Shown piece by piece: positions 42,311 to 54,929 of a stretch of DNA of 64,000 bases. The notes under the pieces were generated by a model, which was not told the DNA's origin, made no database searches, and saw only the letters and a list, made by a program, of their open reading frames with translations. Numbering within the stretch: the stretch's first letter is position 1; the number at the start of each line of letters is the position of its first letter. A program made the translations under genes and the position numbers. Source of the stretch: Legionella moravica DSM 19234 (GTDB lineage: Bacteria > Pseudomonadota > Gammaproteobacteria > Legionellales > Legionellaceae); contig NZ_AUHS01000003.1 in assembly GCF_000423305.1 (NCBI RefSeq), forward strand, positions 1 to 64,000. The letters run 5' to 3'.

Positions 42311-42814
42311 TTATTGGTATTGTTCCAACACCGCATCAATTGATTCCGCAGTGAGATTTTCATGATAATCTTTATCGACCTGCATCATTGGTGCATTAAC
42401 ACAGGCTCCCAAACACTCTACTGACCTTAAGGTAAAACGCCCATCATCGGTTGTTTCACCCAGTTTAATACCCAGTTTTTTCTCTAAATGCTCTACCACA
42501 CCCGCAGAGTCTCTTAATAAACAGGAAATATTGGTGCAGACATTAACCAAATGCTTTCCTACTGGTTTATGTTCATACATCGTGTAAAAACTGGCAACTT
42601 CATACACAGCAATTGGAGCCATATCAAGATACTCTGCTACTGCATCCATTAACTCTGGTGTCAAATGCCCATGTTCTTCCTGAACTATACGCAAAGCACT
42701 CATTACTGCAGATTGCTTCTGATCAGCTGGGTATTTCTCAATCCATTCATTAATTTCATGCATACGTTTTGCCGGCATAAATTGGTGTAATATTTTTTCT
42801 GAAGTATCAGACAT
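42311..42814 (-). CDS. nuoE: NADH-quinone oxidoreductase subunit E
   Basis: 2Fe-2S (N1a) subunit of complex I, 167 residues. Four ligands in two pairs: C-x4-C in VCTNISCLL and C-x3-C in ECLGACVNAP. The frame is open to 42874, but the extra 20 residues (basic, Cys-containing) do not belong to the family, and AAAGG lies seven bases before the ATG at 42814, which is therefore chosen. Confidence 0.96.
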   Translation of the reverse strand: MSDTSEKILHQFMPAKRMHEINEWIEKYPADQKQSAVMSALRIVQEEHGHLTPELMDAVAEYLDMAPIAVYEVASFYTMYEHKPVGKHLVNVCTNISCLLRDSAGVVEHLEKKLGIKLGETTDDGRFTLRSVECLGACVNAPMMQVDKDYHENLTAESIDAVLEQYQ

Positions 42815-42874
42815 ATCTAAACCTTTATCTTGTTTGTTTTTACACTGCCTTTTCAGGCAAGTACTGGATCTCAA

Positions 42875-44128
42875 TTAGCGATCTATCTCACCAAATACTA
42901 TATCCTGGCTTGCCAGAACAGCCACACCATCTGCAAGCATATGACCTCTTACCATCTCATCAAAACTGGATAAATGAGCAAAACCCGGTGCACGAATTTT
43001 CATACGGTACGGTTTATTTGCACCATCAGAGATCATATAAATACCAAACTCACCTTTTGGCGCTTCCACTGCAGAGTAGACTTCGCCACGTGGCAGACAA
43101 AAACCTTCAGTAAATAATTTGAAGTGGTGAATTAAGGACTCCATATCGTGCTTCATTTCAACACGACGAGGTGGGGTGATTTTATGGTCATCAATTTTCA
43201 CTGGACCTGGATGCTTTCTAAGCCATTCAATACATTGCCTGATAATACGGTTTGATTGCCGTAGTTCTTCAATACGTACCAGATAACGATCGTAACAATC
43301 CCCCTTCTTACCCACGGGAATATCAAAGTCAACTTTATCGTACGCAGCATAACTCTGCTTTTTACGTAAATCCCAAGCCACACCTGAACCCCTTAGCATT
43401 GGACCGGTAAAACCCCATTGCAAAGCATCTTCTGGCGAGACTACACCAATATCAACTGTACGTTGTTTCCATATTCGGTTATCGGTTAAAAGTGTTTCGT
43501 ATTCATCGACGCAATGAGGGAATCGCTCTGTGAATGCCCAGAGAAAATCCAAAAGACTACCTTCCCTGTTTTGATTCATTTTTTCTACTTCACGTTCATT
43601 ATGCCAACGTGAAGGCTTATATTTAGGCATTGAATCAGGTAGATCTCTTGCTACACCACCAGGACGATAATAGGTCGCGTGCATACGGGCTCCTGAAACC
43701 GCCTCATAACAATCGAACAGATCTTCACGCTCTCTGAAACAGTACAAGAACACAGTCATTGCACCCAGGTCAATTGCAATTGCTCCTACCCAAAGCAAAT
43801 GGTTGAGTATTCGAGTGACCTCATCAAACATGGTACGAATGTATTGCGCGCGGATCGGGGCTTCTATACCCAATAATTTTTCAATTGATCTGACGTAAGC
43901 GTGTTCATTACACATCATGGACACATAGTCCAGGCGATCCATATAGCCGATGCTCTGCAAATAGGGTTTTGTTTCAGCTAATTTCTCTGTTGCCCTATGA
44001 AGTAGGCCAATATGAGGATCAGCACGAACTATAGTTTCACCCTCCAGTTCAAGTACCAAACGCAAAACACCATGCGCTGCAGGGTGTTGAGGGCCAAAAT
44101 TTAAAGTATAATTCTTTAATTCAATCAT
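42875..44128 (-). CDS. nuoD: NADH-quinone oxidoreductase subunit D
   Basis: 49-kDa-type subunit forming much of the quinone pocket, 417 residues. Begins with [22 protein letters not shown], which holds the quinone-site His, and has the conserved [15 protein letters not shown] and the C-terminal VFGEIDR end. The ATG overlaps the nuoC stop by 4 bases, suggesting coupling. Confidence 0.98.
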   Translation of the reverse strand: MIELKNYTLNFGPQHPAAHGVLRLVLELEGETIVRADPHIGLLHRATEKLAETKPYLQSIGYMDRLDYVSMMCNEHAYVRSIEKLLGIEAPIRAQYIRTMFDEVTRILNHLLWVGAIAIDLGAMTVFLYCFREREDLFDCYEAVSGARMHATYYRPGGVARDLPDSMPKYKPSRWHNEREVEKMNQNREGSLLDFLWAFTERFPHCVDEYETLLTDNRIWKQRTVDIGVVSPEDALQWGFTGPMLRGSGVAWDLRKKQSYAAYDKVDFDIPVGKKGDCYDRYLVRIEELRQSNRIIRQCIEWLRKHPGPVKIDDHKITPPRRVEMKHDMESLIHHFKLFTEGFCLPRGEVYSAVEAPKGEFGIYMISDGANKPYRMKIRAPGFAHLSSFDEMVRGHMLADGVAVLASQDIVFGEIDR

Positions 44129-44805
44129 TTGCCATCACCCTCATTACCTGTGTAACGATTATCATTACGAATTACTTTAGGCACCCCAATTCTGGGCACA
44201 ATATCGACGGGAGCATAGATGACCTTTTGCAACTTTGCATCATAGCGCATCTCAACATGACCACTAAGAGGAAAATCTTTACGAAACGGATGACCAATAA
44301 AGCCATAGTCAGTCAATATACGTCTAAGATCTGGATGGCCTTCAAAAAGAATACCAAACAAATCATATGCTTCACGTTCAAACCAGTTGGCACTTTTCCA
44401 AAGGTGATGTACTGATGGGACTATTAAATGTGCTTCGTCTATAAACAGCCTGACTCGTAAACGGTGATTTTTTGTTGTTGAAAGAAGATGGTATACAACC
44501 GCAAATCTGGGTTTATCGAGTGCATATGCTCTCGCCTCTTGACGCTCTACACCTCTTGAAAATCCATTTTCGGTAGCAGAATCGGTCTCCCAGTCATACT
44601 CACCGTAGAGTAAATAATCAACACCACAAATATCTATAAGCTGATCAAAAGAAAAGGATTCTCTATCTCGCAGTTCAAGCATTATGGGTAATAAATTGCT
44701 TTCATTACATTCAATGGTCACTTCATTATGAGCAATATTTATATTGCTTATGTGACCCGCTAATTCAGCATTGAGCTGTTCAACCAAAAAATCGTTTTTA
44801 GTCAT
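44125..44805 (-). CDS. nuoC: NADH-quinone oxidoreductase subunit C
   Basis: 30-kDa-type subunit of complex I, 226 residues. The signature [26 protein letters not shown] is present, followed by the [24 protein letters not shown] block. NuoC and NuoD are separate here, unlike the fused NuoCD of E. coli. Confidence 0.97.
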   Translation of the reverse strand: MTKNDFLVEQLNAELAGHISNINIAHNEVTIECNESNLLPIMLELRDRESFSFDQLIDICGVDYLLYGEYDWETDSATENGFSRGVERQEARAYALDKPRFAVVYHLLSTTKNHRLRVRLFIDEAHLIVPSVHHLWKSANWFEREAYDLFGILFEGHPDLRRILTDYGFIGHPFRKDFPLSGHVEMRYDAKLQKVIYAPVDIVPRIGVPKVIRNDNRYTGNEGDGK

Positions 44806-44827
44806 CTAATTTGCACCTTTGATGCTC

Positions 44828-45304
44828 TTAAGCTTCTATTATTTGTTTACGTCTGATTTTATTCTGTAATTGAATGATGCCATAGAGAAGTGCTTCGGCA
44901 GTTGGTGGACAACCAGGCACATAAACATCTACCGGAACGATACGATCACATCCTCGCACTACAGAGTAAGAGTAATGATAGTATCCGCCGCCATTAGCGC
45001 AGGAACCCATTGAAATGACCCAGCGTGGTTCAGGCATTTGGTCGTACACTTTACGTAAAGCAGGAGCCATTTTGTTGCACAAAGTACCCGCTACAATCAT
45101 TACATCCGATTGACGTGGACTTGGGCGAAAGATTATCCCAAATCGGTCAAGATCGTAACGCGCAGCACCAACATGCATCATTTCCACAGCACAACATGCC
45201 AAACCAAAAGTCATAGGCCACATTGAACCACTACGAGCCCATCCAACAAGTTTATCGACCGAAGTCGTTATAAAGCCATTTTTTTGCAATTCTGCAACCG
45301 CCAT
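44828..45304 (-). CDS. nuoB: NADH-quinone oxidoreductase subunit B
   Basis: Subunit with the terminal cluster N2 next to the quinone site, 158 residues. Ligands are the twin Cys in [10 protein letters not shown], the Cys in [15 protein letters not shown], and the Cys in [14 protein letters not shown]. Starts 65 bases after nuoA. Confidence 0.98.
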   Translation of the reverse strand: MAVAELQKNGFITTSVDKLVGWARSGSMWPMTFGLACCAVEMMHVGAARYDLDRFGIIFRPSPRQSDVMIVAGTLCNKMAPALRKVYDQMPEPRWVISMGSCANGGGYYHYSYSVVRGCDRIVPVDVYVPGCPPTAEALLYGIIQLQNKIRRKQIIEA

Positions 45305-45369
45305 AGCTAGCCTCTAAGCAGTTAATTAATAATAAACTCAATAATTGTTTGAACATTTACGAGATAAAG

Positions 45370-45726
45370 TTACTCCCACTCTAAAGCACCCCGTTTCCAC
45401 TCGTAAATAAATCCAATAACTAATAAGCCAAGAAATAGCATCATACCTGCAAACCCAAACCAGCCAATCTTGCGCAGAGCTAAAGCCCATGGAAAAAAGA
45501 AGGCGGTTTCCAAGTCAAATATGATGAACAATATAGCAACCAGATAAAAACGCACATCGAAGGGAATATGCGAACTTTCAAATGCGCCAAAGCCGCATTC
45601 GTAAGGAGCGTTCTTGGCATCGTCGGGGCTTCTCTTTGAAAATAAAGAGCCAGCGCCTATCATCGCCAGGCCTAATCCTAAGCCAACGATAATAAAAACG
45701 AGAACGGGTAAATATTGAGATAGCAT
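45370..45726 (-). CDS. nuoA: NADH-quinone oxidoreductase subunit A
   Basis: Small three-helix membrane subunit, 118 residues. Family pattern [41 protein letters not shown] is present, including the Cys and the acidic residues at the quinone tunnel. First gene of the nuo cluster, 25 bases after the CCA end of a tRNA-Leu gene. Confidence 0.97.
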   Translation of the reverse strand: MLSQYLPVLVFIIVGLGLGLAMIGAGSLFSKRSPDDAKNAPYECGFGAFESSHIPFDVRFYLVAILFIIFDLETAFFFPWALALRKIGWFGFAGMMLFLGLLVIGFIYEWKRGALEWE

Positions 45727-45751
45727 CAGTTCACCTTGCTCGGATTATAAA

Positions 45752-45836
45752 TGGTGCCGAAGGCCGGACTCGAACCGGCACGGCTTACGCCACCGCCCCC
45801 TCAAGACGGCGTGTCTACCAATTCCACCACTTCGGC
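45752..45836 (-). tRNA. tRNA-Leu (GAG)
   Basis: An 85-base class II tRNA with CCA. On the minus strand it begins GCCGAAGTGGTGGAATTGG, carries the anticodon loop TTGAGGG (anticodon GAG), a long variable arm, and GGTTCGAGTCC in the T arm. Located between secG and nuoA on the same strand, so it is probably cut from a longer transcript. Confidence 0.97.
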
Positions 45837-45985
45837 ATGTCTTGTCAAACTTTCCGTTATGTTACCCTCGATTTTATGAAAAAACCATCACTTTAGACGC
45901 AAGACTCAATATAAACACTGAGGGTTGTCTCAGGATGAAAATTTCCACAATCCGTTCAGGACTTCATAATGGAACATTATATTTA

Positions 45986-46315
45986 TTATTTTTTTACATC
46001 TGTACTACTATCAACCGGAACTGGTACTGAGCTTACTGGTACAGTTGTCTGTTGAGGGATAGCTTGCTGCTCTGCTTTTTGGTATTGCGTAGAAACCAAA
46101 TAGGATAACATTAAGCTAGTGACAAAAAATGCCATCGCCAAACCACCGGTTAATTTAAATAAAAAGCCTCCGGTACCCTGACTTCCAAATAAAGTATTTG
46201 ACGCCCCAGAACCAAAAGCTGCGCCAATATCAGCGCCTTTACCATGTTGTATGAGCACTAAGCCTATCAAGACTACAGCAACCACTACATGAATCATTAA
46301 TATCAATTGATACAT
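45986..46315 (-). CDS. secG: Protein translocase subunit SecG
   Basis: Accessory subunit of the SecYEG channel, 109 residues. Two membrane helices ([18 protein letters not shown] and [18 protein letters not shown]) flank the conserved [28 protein letters not shown] loop. The C-terminal tail is Pro/Val/Thr-rich. The start overlaps tpiA by 13 bases, in a tpiA-secG-tRNALeu arrangement common in this group. Confidence 0.96.
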   Translation of the reverse strand: MYQLILMIHVVVAVVLIGLVLIQHGKGADIGAAFGSGASNTLFGSQGTGGFLFKLTGGLAMAFFVTSLMLSYLVSTQYQKAEQQAIPQQTTVPVSSVPVPVDSSTDVKK

Positions 46316-47052
46316 TTGACAATTTCCACAAACTGTTTCGCGTTCAACGATGCGCCCCCTACCAAACCACCATCGATATCTGGCATGGCAAATAATGCCT
46401 TGGCATTATTTTCGTTCACACTGCCTCCATAGAGAAGTGTTAAACGCTCAGCATCACTATTATTTACATCGGCAACCACTTCTCTTATGAACTGATGTAC
46501 CTCTTGTGCCTGTTCTGGCGTTGCCGTGTTACCCGTGCCTATAGCCCAAACAGGTTCGTAAGCAATTACACAATCTGAAAAACATTGTTTATTATTTTCG
46601 CTTACAGCATGCAATTGTCTGGCAATTACTTGCTCTGTTTGTCCTTTTTCACGCTCAATAAGCGTTTCACCTACACAAAGAACAGGTATCATACCATGAT
46701 CTTTTACATGGTGGAATTTTTGTGCGACAAAATTTTCATCTTCATGAAAATATTGTCTTCGTTCAGAGTGTCCCACCAAAACGTAACGACAGCCAAACTC
46801 TTTTATCATCGGCGCTGACAGTTCACCAGTATAAGCGCCGGCATCCTTTGGGTAAACATTTTGTGCGCCTGTTTTAATAGGTGATTCACCTAATATCTCT
46901 TTAATCAAGGAAAGGTAGATGCTTGGAGGCATAATCACCGTCTCTACACAGGAATCCGATGTAATCTGATCTTTCAACTGGTTAGTCAATTGAACCACCA
47001 GCTCCAGGCGACCATTCATTTTCCAATTTCCAGCAACTATTTTACGTCTCAT
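46303..47052 (-). CDS. tpiA: Triosephosphate isomerase
   Basis: Glycolytic enzyme interconverting glyceraldehyde-3-phosphate and dihydroxyacetone phosphate, 249 residues. Lys in AGNWKMNG, catalytic His in [13 protein letters not shown], catalytic Glu in [11 protein letters not shown], and the phosphate-binding [10 protein letters not shown] and GGLVGGASL. Length is normal. Divergent from the LepA-like gene; the 176-base gap must hold promoters for both. Confidence 0.98.
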   Translation of the reverse strand: MRRKIVAGNWKMNGRLELVVQLTNQLKDQITSDSCVETVIMPPSIYLSLIKEILGESPIKTGAQNVYPKDAGAYTGELSAPMIKEFGCRYVLVGHSERRQYFHEDENFVAQKFHHVKDHGMIPVLCVGETLIEREKGQTEQVIARQLHAVSENNKQCFSDCVIAYEPVWAIGTGNTATPEQAQEVHQFIREVVADVNNSDAERLTLLYGGSVNENNAKALFAMPDIDGGLVGGASLNAKQFVEIVKCIN

Positions 47053-47171
47053 AGCCCCTCCCTATTTCAGGTTCGGACTATACCCAAACTTCGCTCAGAT
47101 GTGTAGCATTATTCTGTGTTTTTTTTAGTATTGTTTATCTACAATTTTTACATAAAATGTGAATATCCTAC

Positions 47172-47199
47172 TTGCTTAGTCCCGTTATTTCGTTAGAAT
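47172..47199 (+). promoter_or_regulatory. Probable promoter of the LepA-like gene
   Basis: TTGCTT (47172-47177) and TAGAAT (47194-47199) are 16 bases apart, 30 bases before the ATG at 47229. A strong AAGGAGG ribosome site at about 47214 follows. I see no clear CpxR or PmrA boxes. Confidence 0.55.
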
Positions 47200-47228
47200 C
47201 CTAATGACTGTACAAGGAGGGTATACCA

Positions 47229-50200
47229 ATGAATGAGATCATACTGCAATTATTGAATGAAATTTCTGCTTTAAAACACCCAATTGATCCGCTGATTTTA
47301 AAAAACCTCTTCGACAAAACTCTGTTTTTAACAGAGGAACCATCCGCTGAATATATAGAACATTTCAATGTACTTAAACGGTTGCATGAACTGGCTGTTG
47401 AGTACAACAAATACAACAACCAATTAGCTGATCTGGAGCATACAATCCAAACCCATGCTGAATTATGTCAGCAAATTGAACTGACACAAAGTCAAATAAC
47501 TGATTTACAAGAACGTATTCACCAACTTAAAAGTACTTTATTGCCAATTTATAAGGATATTGAAATCAAAGCCAATGAGTTTACTTTAGCCTCTGATCCA
47601 TTAGCCGTAATCAAAACAAAAACATCTTTTGTTGAAAAGAAAACAAAAGTAGCTGAATTTTCGTCGAAATTGGTCAATATACGCACTGAAATTGATAATC
47701 GTATCGGCAAAGCCAAGCTAGTCATCAACAAATCCAAATTTGATACACTCGCAGCTGAACTGAACGAACTCGATATCACTTGCTCACACAATCAATCGGC
47801 TCAACACATTCAAAACATCATCAGCAAGGTTTCCTCTGAAACAGAATTTTTTTCAACCATGCAGAAAACCGCTCTCTTTCTTCAAAAGAAATTTTCTGAG
47901 CGGCTTTCCAATGAGAACCTGCCGATACGTATTAGAGAGCTTGAACAGGAACAAGAAGAGCTGACTGAACACAAACATGATATTGAAACTCAATTAGCTA
48001 ATAATTCTTTAGATGAAGATGTAAAAATTCAATTAATTCAAGAGTTTACCTCCAGCGCTGATAGAGACGCCTTGATATGTTCATATCGAAAAAAAATGGA
48101 CTCGTTCTTAACTTATTTGGATCCCGTAGCATGGACTTTGTGGGGAATAAACCTTGTTACACTACAAGATGGTAATAGAAAACATGATGAGGAACAACGC
48201 ACTATCTCTCTTTCAGTTAAATTCCTTGAATTACTAACCAAGAAAAGTGAAACAGAAAACAAGCAGCTTAACATTACAAAAAGTATTATTGCACTTCAAG
48301 CTGAAAAAAATAAAGCACAACTTGTTGATCCACCCCAAATTCATGATACTCCAACCAATTCGATCAACACCCTGGAGCGTTCTGAGTTAGTTTCTGAAGC
48401 ATTGCAGTTATTATATGACCTGCCACCCTCATCCTATACGGCAACTATGGTCCTCAATGAAAATTCACCGGACATGCATTTTTTAGAGACCATCATCCTG
48501 AATATTCCTGCTATATCGTATACTCTTGAAAGAAAAGGTACCGCGTTAACTAAGCTTAATGAATTATTTCTTATATTAAATGAGATTAATCGATTAAGAG
48601 CAGACTTTAATTTAATCTCTGATCACGATATTCTATTACCCACCATCCAAGATGCAAAAAATGAAGAGAAGACTTTTCCAGCTCTAGAAGAACAAAAAGA
48701 TGAATATACAAAGCTCATAGGACTATGCGATTCTTATCTTCAGGACGCCCTGACTTATGACAAACTGGCTCAACAACTCACCCAAACTGTCGAATTGCAG
48801 AAGCAACTAAAATCCCATTTAAAAAGACCACCGAAAGAGGGTGTACTGGAGTCCATATCAAATCATCTAACTACCTTAAAAGATGTGATTTCCCTAAAAT
48901 TAAACCAATTGATTGAATTACCAGCACCAGCAACCATAAACCTCAAAGCTGAAGAATCCAAAGAAACCCATTGGGATTCAAACCGCTCTGATAATTCGAC
49001 AATATCGCAAGAAGATCCTGTTTATAGCGACTCACCACAGCCAACTATTTCAATTAATGTATTTTCGACTACTGCTCAAGAGCAATTGGAACCAAAGCAG
49101 AAGTTGAGCGAGGAATCTGAACCTTCAACGATAACACTTCCAGAACCTAGCCAATCAGACACAAAATCTCCTGAATTGGGACTATTTCCAGAAGAGTCAT
49201 CTGATGAGTCGTTGTCGTGTTCATCTGAAGATGCAGATTCTGATTGGACATCTGAACTCGACTCACCATCTAACTCTGATGAAGCTCAAGAATACACTGA
49301 TTCATCCAGCGATTATGAAAATAATAATTCTGATCTCCTTGATGAACGCTTCCCTGCATTTTCAAATTTATCACCACCACAGTCCCCTCCAAATCCAGTA
49401 GATTATTACCTGGATGCTCCTTCTGATGAAGACCATTCTGGTTCAGTTAGCTCTGATAAGGATTCACCTGACAATGAAACGGATTTAGTGGAACATGTAG
49501 TTTCACCTCGAAGCCAGATTATTGCTCCTAAACCTAGCTTTCTGGTTGTAAATCTTGCTGAAAATTCAGATCAACAAAGCTCAAGACAAGACTGTCAGCA
49601 ATCGTTAGATCATCACATTGCCTTAGCTGCCCCACTAAGTCCAATATCGGAAAATGAATGCAGCACCGCCAGTACACCTGACAATTCCAGTTGCTCAGCT
49701 GAGGATTTAACTTCTGAAGATCGTGAAGATTATTCTCTGCAGAATCATAATCTTCTTAATACCATCAAATGGCATCATGAGATTCTGGGTTATCTGAACA
49801 GATTACCTAATGTGTTGCAAAAATGGTATAAAGAACTCTACCTCGAAATAAAATTTCAGCTTAATAATGAATTAAATTGTTACAAAGCGGCACATATTGT
49901 GCGCGATATTTTATTTGAAGTGGAACATATGAATAACACCGATGTACTGAATGCCTATATGCGTCTGTGTCCTCAACCCTCACAAGGCATTGAAGCCTTA
50001 CTTGCAATAAAACCTTCATTATTCATAACAGATGAACCCTATAATGAATCAGACATTATGATGGATTGTCCAAAAGAATTAAAAAAACATTATGATCATT
50101 ATTCCAGATTAAAGAAAGAATACCCCATTGAAGCTGAATTATTCCTACAGGCAGTACGTTCGGTACATATGATGCAACTCTATGTAAAATTACCCAATCG

Positions 50201-50450
50201 AACTATTACAGCGGATCAGATCCCTTCGCTAGCAACAGATCCTCGTTACGACCCCTTAAAACGCCATAGGGGGTTTATGAAACTCTGGGAGTTTTTAGAA
50301 GATCTTTACAGATTTATTTTGGGCAAAATTCAAAATCAACCAGTATATGAATATTCTAAAAAACCGTGTTTATTTAATACTAAATCACATCGATTAATTA
50401 AGGAAGCAGATGAAATGATGCATGATCTGCTTCCATTAAACACACCTTAA
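47229..50450 (+). CDS. lepA: LepA-like Dot/Icm effector, coiled-coil protein
   Basis: A 1073-residue protein. Residues 55-130 and 220-290 are heptad-rich coiled coil, followed by more helix to about 570. A long Ser/Asp/Glu/Pro-rich low-complexity region lies at about 585-830 (repeated SSDE, DSD and SPPQSP patterns). The helical C-terminal domain spans about 840-1073. I identify it from its place between tpiA and glmM plus the coiled-coil build: this is where L. pneumophila keeps LepA, a type IVB effector involved in non-lytic exit from protozoa. It is unrelated to elongation factor 4, which has the same symbol. The L. pneumophila protein is somewhat longer as I recall. ATG at 47229 has AAGGAGG nine bases upstream. 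The stop shares TTAA with the glmM stop. Confidence 0.7.
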   Translation: MNEIILQLLNEISALKHPIDPLILKNLFDKTLFLTEEPSAEYIEHFNVLKRLHELAVEYNKYNNQLADLEHTIQTHAELCQQIELTQSQITDLQERIHQLKSTLLPIYKDIEIKANEFTLASDPLAVIKTKTSFVEKKTKVAEFSSKLVNIRTEIDNRIGKAKLVINKSKFDTLAAELNELDITCSHNQSAQHIQNIISKVSSETEFFSTMQKTALFLQKKFSERLSNENLPIRIRELEQEQEELTEHKHDIETQLANNSLDEDVKIQLIQEFTSSADRDALICSYRKKMDSFLTYLDPVAWTLWGINLVTLQDGNRKHDEEQRTISLSVKFLELLTKKSETENKQLNITKSIIALQAEKNKAQLVDPPQIHDTPTNSINTLERSELVSEALQLLYDLPPSSYTATMVLNENSPDMHFLETIILNIPAISYTLERKGTALTKLNELFLILNEINRLRADFNLISDHDILLPTIQDAKNEEKTFPALEEQKDEYTKLIGLCDSYLQDALTYDKLAQQLTQTVELQKQLKSHLKRPPKEGVLESISNHLTTLKDVISLKLNQLIELPAPATINLKAEESKETHWDSNRSDNSTISQEDPVYSDSPQPTISINVFSTTAQEQLEPKQKLSEESEPSTITLPEPSQSDTKSPELGLFPEESSDESLSCSSEDADSDWTSELDSPSNSDEAQEYTDSSSDYENNNSDLLDERFPAFSNLSPPQSPPNPVDYYLDAPSDEDHSGSVSSDKDSPDNETDLVEHVVSPRSQIIAPKPSFLVVNLAENSDQQSSRQDCQQSLDHHIALAAPLSPISENECSTASTPDNSSCSAEDLTSEDREDYSLQNHNLLNTIKWHHEILGYLNRLPNVLQKWYKELYLEIKFQLNNELNCYKAAHIVRDILFEVEHMNNTDVLNAYMRLCPQPSQGIEALLAIKPSLFITDEPYNESDIMMDCPKELKKHYDHYSRLKKEYPIEAELFLQAVRSVHMMQLYVKLPNRTITADQIPSLATDPRYDPLKRHRGFMKLWEFLEDLYRFILGKIQNQPVYEYSKKPCLFNTKSHRLIKEADEMMHDLLPLNTP

Positions 50451-51814
50451 ACAGGAGCTTGTGAGCTATTCGCTTCTCGATCAATGAGGCTGATGTCGTC
50501 ACATAATTGTTGAGCGTACTGCTTTACAATTGACTCATCAGCTCCTTCAACCATGACTCTGAGCAATGGTTCAGTGCCTGAAGGCCTCAGTAAAACACGG
50601 CCTTGACCTTTCAACGTACCTTCAAGTGACTGAACCGCTTTTATAACCTGCGGATTTGATGCCAACATTGCAGCGCGATCTGTTTTCAAATTAACCAGAG
50701 ATTGAGGCAGCAAAGTAATTCCCTGAGTCAACTCCTCTAAAGTTTTATCTTGTTTCATCATAATGGATAAAACCTGGAGTGCAGCAACTATTCCATCACC
50801 AGTTGTCGTCTTGTCGAGGCACACAATATGCCCCGATGTTTCGCCGCCAATCTTCCATTCATTTTCACGTAGTGCTTCTAATACGTATCGATCACCAACT
50901 TTAGAGCGAACAAAAGGGATATTTAGTGCTGACAGAGCCAATTCCAAGCCATAATTACTCATCAAAGTACCGACAACTCCTCCATGCAAAACATTTCTTT
51001 GCTGTCGATCTTTAGCAATAATATAAAGAATTTGATCTCCATTGATTAAATTACCTTTGGCGTCCACTAAAATCAGCCTGTCACCATCGCCATCTAACGC
51101 AATACCAATATCAGCACCAGTACTTAGAACCTTGTTTTGCAATAATTCAGGTGAAGTAGAACCACATTTCTCGTTAATATTAAAACCATCTGGCCTATCC
51201 CCAATAGCAACAACAGAAGCACCCAATTCAGAAAAAACGTTGGGCGCGATGTGATAAGTCGCTCCATTAGCACAATCGACAACAATTTTTAACCCGGATA
51301 ATCGTGACATAGAAGGTATCGTTGATTTGCAGAATTCAATGTATCGGCCTGCAGCATCATTAATTCTAGTTGCTTTACCCAGGTTAACCGAAGGCACTGT
51401 CTGCAACTGCTTCTCAAGTTCGGCCTCGATCAGAAGCTCAACACTGTCCGGAAGTTTTCCACCATCAGCAGAGAAAAACTTAATTCCATTATCTTCAAAT
51501 AAATTATGTGAGGCACTAATAACAATTCCTGCATTCGCTCTTAGAGTCTGCGTCAAATAAGCAATTCCTGGAGTTGGCATAGGTCCCAATAGTGCTACAT
51601 CGACACCAGCGGCAGACAGTCCTGCTTCCAGAGCGGACTCGAGCATGTATCCCGATACACGCGTATCTTTACCTATAACCACTTTCTTGCGATGTCCATT
51701 GCCAAGCACCCGGCCAACCGCCCACCCCAGCTTTAAAACGAACTCCGGATTAATACTTGATAAGCCCACGTGCCCTCGTATGCCATCAGTACCAAAATAT
51801 TTACGTTGACTCAT
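50447..51814 (-). CDS. glmM: Phosphoglucosamine mutase
   Basis: Turns glucosamine-6-phosphate into glucosamine-1-phosphate for peptidoglycan and LPS, 455 residues. Start [11 protein letters not shown], phosphorylated Ser at 102 in [17 protein letters not shown], metal loop [13 protein letters not shown], sugar-binding GGETSGHI and the [15 protein letters not shown] phosphate loop. Last gene of rlmE-ftsH-folP-glmM, as in E. coli. Confidence 0.98.
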   Translation of the reverse strand: MSQRKYFGTDGIRGHVGLSSINPEFVLKLGWAVGRVLGNGHRKKVVIGKDTRVSGYMLESALEAGLSAAGVDVALLGPMPTPGIAYLTQTLRANAGIVISASHNLFEDNGIKFFSADGGKLPDSVELLIEAELEKQLQTVPSVNLGKATRINDAAGRYIEFCKSTIPSMSRLSGLKIVVDCANGATYHIAPNVFSELGASVVAIGDRPDGFNINEKCGSTSPELLQNKVLSTGADIGIALDGDGDRLILVDAKGNLINGDQILYIIAKDRQQRNVLHGGVVGTLMSNYGLELALSALNIPFVRSKVGDRYVLEALRENEWKIGGETSGHIVCLDKTTTGDGIVAALQVLSIMMKQDKTLEELTQGITLLPQSLVNLKTDRAAMLASNPQVIKAVQSLEGTLKGQGRVLLRPSGTEPLLRVMVEGADESIVKQYAQQLCDDISLIDREANSSQAPV

Positions 51815-51994
51815 CCTTACCTACCTTTTAATTAATTCAACCAAAACAGTGTTTAGACCATTCATCATCGTACTAAAATCCAATAGTAATAATGAACAAA
51901 ATGTGTTCATTTCTTTCGAACCGAATCCTGTATTGCATTCACTGGATAGTCAAATCTGAATCATCTACACACGTTGTACACAATATAAATTTAT

Positions 51995-52897
51995 TCAGCC
52001 AGCCTGACATACTGCATCAATCATGTGTAAGGCTTGCTGTGTTTCATTAACATCATGTGTTCTTAAAATCCCGACACCGTTCAGTGCAGCATAAACAGAA
52101 AGGGAGAGACTGCCAATCAATCTCTGATTTACTTCTTTTCCAAGAACCGCCCCTATTGTGCTTTTACGCGAGACACCTAAAAGTACAGGTCTATTTAAGT
52201 AAGTAAACTCATTGATCCGTTTCATCAGATGAAGGTTATTTTCTACTCGCTTACCAAAACCAAATCCTGGGTCAATAATTAACTGTTTTCTATTAATTCC
52301 TGCTTTCTCACAGGCATTAATACGTTCTAAAAAAAATTGTGTTAACTCAGACATCACTCCGAGAGGATATCGCGGATTATCTTGCATGTTTTGAGGGTCA
52401 CCCTGCATATGCATCAAACAAACAGGGACGTTCAGTTGAGCTGCCATCTCAAGTGCACCCTCTTTTCTTAACGCATAGATATCATTAATGATATTCGCTC
52501 CAGCGCCCACTGCAGCATTCATTACCGGAGGCTTATAGGTATCAATCGATATACAAACATCCGAGTTTTTTCTAATTTGGTCAATCACGGGCAGAACTCT
52601 TGATAATTCTTCATCAAGAGAAACGTAAGTTGCGCCAGGTTTTGTTGACTCACCACCAATGTCAATTATATCTGCGCCTTGGGCAATTAAATTAAAAGCA
52701 TGCTCGCAGGCTCTATCCGTAGATAAAAAGTTTCCGCCATCAGAAAATGAGTCTGAAGTAACATTCAATATCCCCATAATGAGTGGCTTTTGGAAACTGG
52801 TGGGAAAATCCGGCTGGCTTCTTTCTTCAAGCCAGCCTATAAATTGTTCTGGTGTCACCCGAGTACCTCTGTTAACAGCTTGAACATAACAAATCAA
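51995..52897 (-). CDS. folP: Dihydropteroate synthase
   Basis: Joins dihydropterin pyrophosphate and p-aminobenzoate in folate synthesis; sulfonamide target. 300 residues. [43 protein letters not shown] and the [12 protein letters not shown] block are standard. About 30 N-terminal residues precede the normal family start, so the ATG overlapping the ftsH stop (ATGA) may not be the only one. Still, the overlap favours coupling. The 180 bases to glmM hold no gene. Confidence 0.96.
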   Translation of the reverse strand: MICYVQAVNRGTRVTPEQFIGWLEERSQPDFPTSFQKPLIMGILNVTSDSFSDGGNFLSTDRACEHAFNLIAQGADIIDIGGESTKPGATYVSLDEELSRVLPVIDQIRKNSDVCISIDTYKPPVMNAAVGAGANIINDIYALRKEGALEMAAQLNVPVCLMHMQGDPQNMQDNPRYPLGVMSELTQFFLERINACEKAGINRKQLIIDPGFGFGKRVENNLHLMKRINEFTYLNRPVLLGVSRKSTIGAVLGKEVNQRLIGSLSLSVYAALNGVGILRTHDVNETQQALHMIDAVCQAG

Positions 52898-54813
52898 TGC
52901 TCTTCAGCTGGATTTTCTATGGTTTCACCATTAACTGGTTTTGCAGTTGTGTCGTTGGATGCTTCTGTTTTTTCTAGAGGTTTTGATGCACCCCAGCCAG
53001 CTGGTGGCGAAGGTTCTTTTCCAGACATGATTTCTTTAATCTGATCCGCATCAATAGTCTCATACTTAATTAAACTCTCAGCCATCAGATGCAATTTATC
53101 CATATTAGCAACCAGGATTTCTTTCGCTCTTTGATAATTTCTATCAATAATAGCTCGAACTTCATCATCAATTTGCTGTGCGGTTCGATCTGACATTTCT
53201 TTATGTTTGTTCATTGATCGACCTAAAAATACTTCTTCCTCTTCTTCTCCAAAAGTTAGAGGCCCTAAGGTTGACAGCCCCCAGGTAGTAACCATTTTAC
53301 GAGCTATTTCAGTTGAACGCATAATATCATTTGAGGCACCAGTGGTTACACTTTCGAGACCAAAAATAAGCTCTTCAGCAATTCGTCCGCCAAATAAACT
53401 GGATAACTGACTTTCCAAACGACGTTTACTATGACTGTATCTGTCTTGTTCTGGCAAGAACATCGTTACCCCCAGGGCTCTTCCGCGAGGAATGATAGAG
53501 ACCTTATACACGGGATCATGCTCAGGCACTGACAAACCTACTATGGCATGTCCGGCTTCATGATAAGCAGTAAGCTTTTTCTCATTGTCATCCATCACCA
53601 TGGACCGCCTTTCAGTACCCATCATGATTTTATCTTTTGCTTTTTCAAGCTCGATCATACCCACTTTACGCTTGTTCGCACGAGCAGCAAAGAGAGCGGC
53701 TTCATTCACCAGGTTGGATAAATCAGCACCGGAGAAACCTGGAGTCCCTCTGGCAATATCCATGACTTCAACACTGTTATCTACAGGTACTTTTTGCAAA
53801 TGAACTCTTAATATTTGTTCACGACCCCTGATATCAGGCAAAGGCACAACAACTTGTCGGTCAAAACGTCCGGGACGCAACAGAGCAGGATCCAGGACAT
53901 CCGGACGGTTAGTCGCGGCAACAACAATAACTCCTTCACTGCCTTCAAAACCATCCATTTCAACTAAAAGCTGGTTAAGCGTTTGCTCGCGTTCATCATG
54001 TCCACCACCAAGGCCCGCCCCCCTATGCCGACCCACTGCATCAATTTCGTCGATGAAGATAATACATGGAGCATGCTTTTTGGCTTGTTCAAACATATCT
54101 CGGACACGAGATGCGCCTACACCCACAAACATTTCCACGAAATCGGATCCGGAAATAGTAAAGAAAGGAACTTTTGCTTCCCCTGCTACAGCCCTGGCAA
54201 GCAAGGTTTTACCAGTACCAGGAGAGCCAACCAGGAGAACGCCTCGAGGAATTCGTCCCCCCAGGCTTTGAAATTTGGTAGGGTCACGTAAGAAGTCAAC
54301 CAACTCTTTAACCTCTTCCTTTGCTTCATCGACACCTGCCACATCAGCAAAGGTAACTTTGACCTGGTCTTCACCGAGCAATCGTGCTCGTGACCGACCA
54401 AACGACATAGCACCACGACCACCGCCGCCTTGCATTTGTCGCATAAAAAATATCCAGACACCAATTAAAAGCAGCATGGGGAACCAGTTGATAAACAGAT
54501 GCAAGAGAAAACTCTCTTGTTGCTTTTCCTGGCCGCTAACATCCACTTTGCCTTTTAACAGTTCACCTAAAAGTGCGTTATCCTGCATTGGCATATAAGT
54601 GACAAAGCGTTTATTATTTTTTGTCATCCCTTTGATGATCTTGTTATCTTCAATAGTAACTGAGTTCACCATGCCTTGATCGACTTCTTTCAAAAACTGG
54701 CTGTAAGAAACTTTCTCAGCAACAGAGTTTCGAGGACCAAAATTACTGAAAACAGAGACTAGCACAATCGCTATAATCAGCCATAAAAATAAATTCTTAA
54801 CCATGTCGTTCAA
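52894..54813 (-). CDS. ftsH: ATP-dependent zinc metalloprotease FtsH
   Basis: Membrane-bound AAA protease for quality control of membrane proteins and LPS balance, 639 residues. Two membrane helices (about 5-22 and 103-123), Walker A GSPGTGKT (196-203), [13 protein letters not shown] Walker B and pore neighbourhood, second region of homology with [18 protein letters not shown], and zinc motif HEAGH near residue 415. Polar tail rich in Glu and Thr. Adjacent to rlmE as in most gammaproteobacteria. Confidence 0.98.
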   Translation of the reverse strand: MNDMVKNLFLWLIIAIVLVSVFSNFGPRNSVAEKVSYSQFLKEVDQGMVNSVTIEDNKIIKGMTKNNKRFVTYMPMQDNALLGELLKGKVDVSGQEKQQESFLLHLFINWFPMLLLIGVWIFFMRQMQGGGGRGAMSFGRSRARLLGEDQVKVTFADVAGVDEAKEEVKELVDFLRDPTKFQSLGGRIPRGVLLVGSPGTGKTLLARAVAGEAKVPFFTISGSDFVEMFVGVGASRVRDMFEQAKKHAPCIIFIDEIDAVGRHRGAGLGGGHDEREQTLNQLLVEMDGFEGSEGVIVVAATNRPDVLDPALLRPGRFDRQVVVPLPDIRGREQILRVHLQKVPVDNSVEVMDIARGTPGFSGADLSNLVNEAALFAARANKRKVGMIELEKAKDKIMMGTERRSMVMDDNEKKLTAYHEAGHAIVGLSVPEHDPVYKVSIIPRGRALGVTMFLPEQDRYSHSKRRLESQLSSLFGGRIAEELIFGLESVTTGASNDIMRSTEIARKMVTTWGLSTLGPLTFGEEEEEVFLGRSMNKHKEMSDRTAQQIDDEVRAIIDRNYQRAKEILVANMDKLHLMAESLIKYETIDADQIKEIMSGKEPSPPAGWGASKPLEKTEASNDTTAKPVNGETIENPAEEH

Positions 54814-54929
54814 AGTATTAACCTCATTAGTTACTTACAGCTTTGTTATGAGAACGATAATATAACCCTTGTAAATGAAGTTGCTTGTAATGGTGCATCT
54901 TTATCCTTCAAGAGATATATATAAAGCTA

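Noticed and set aside
42815-42874. 20-residue extension of NuoE
   Set aside because: Not part of the family; the internal ATG has a good ribosome site.
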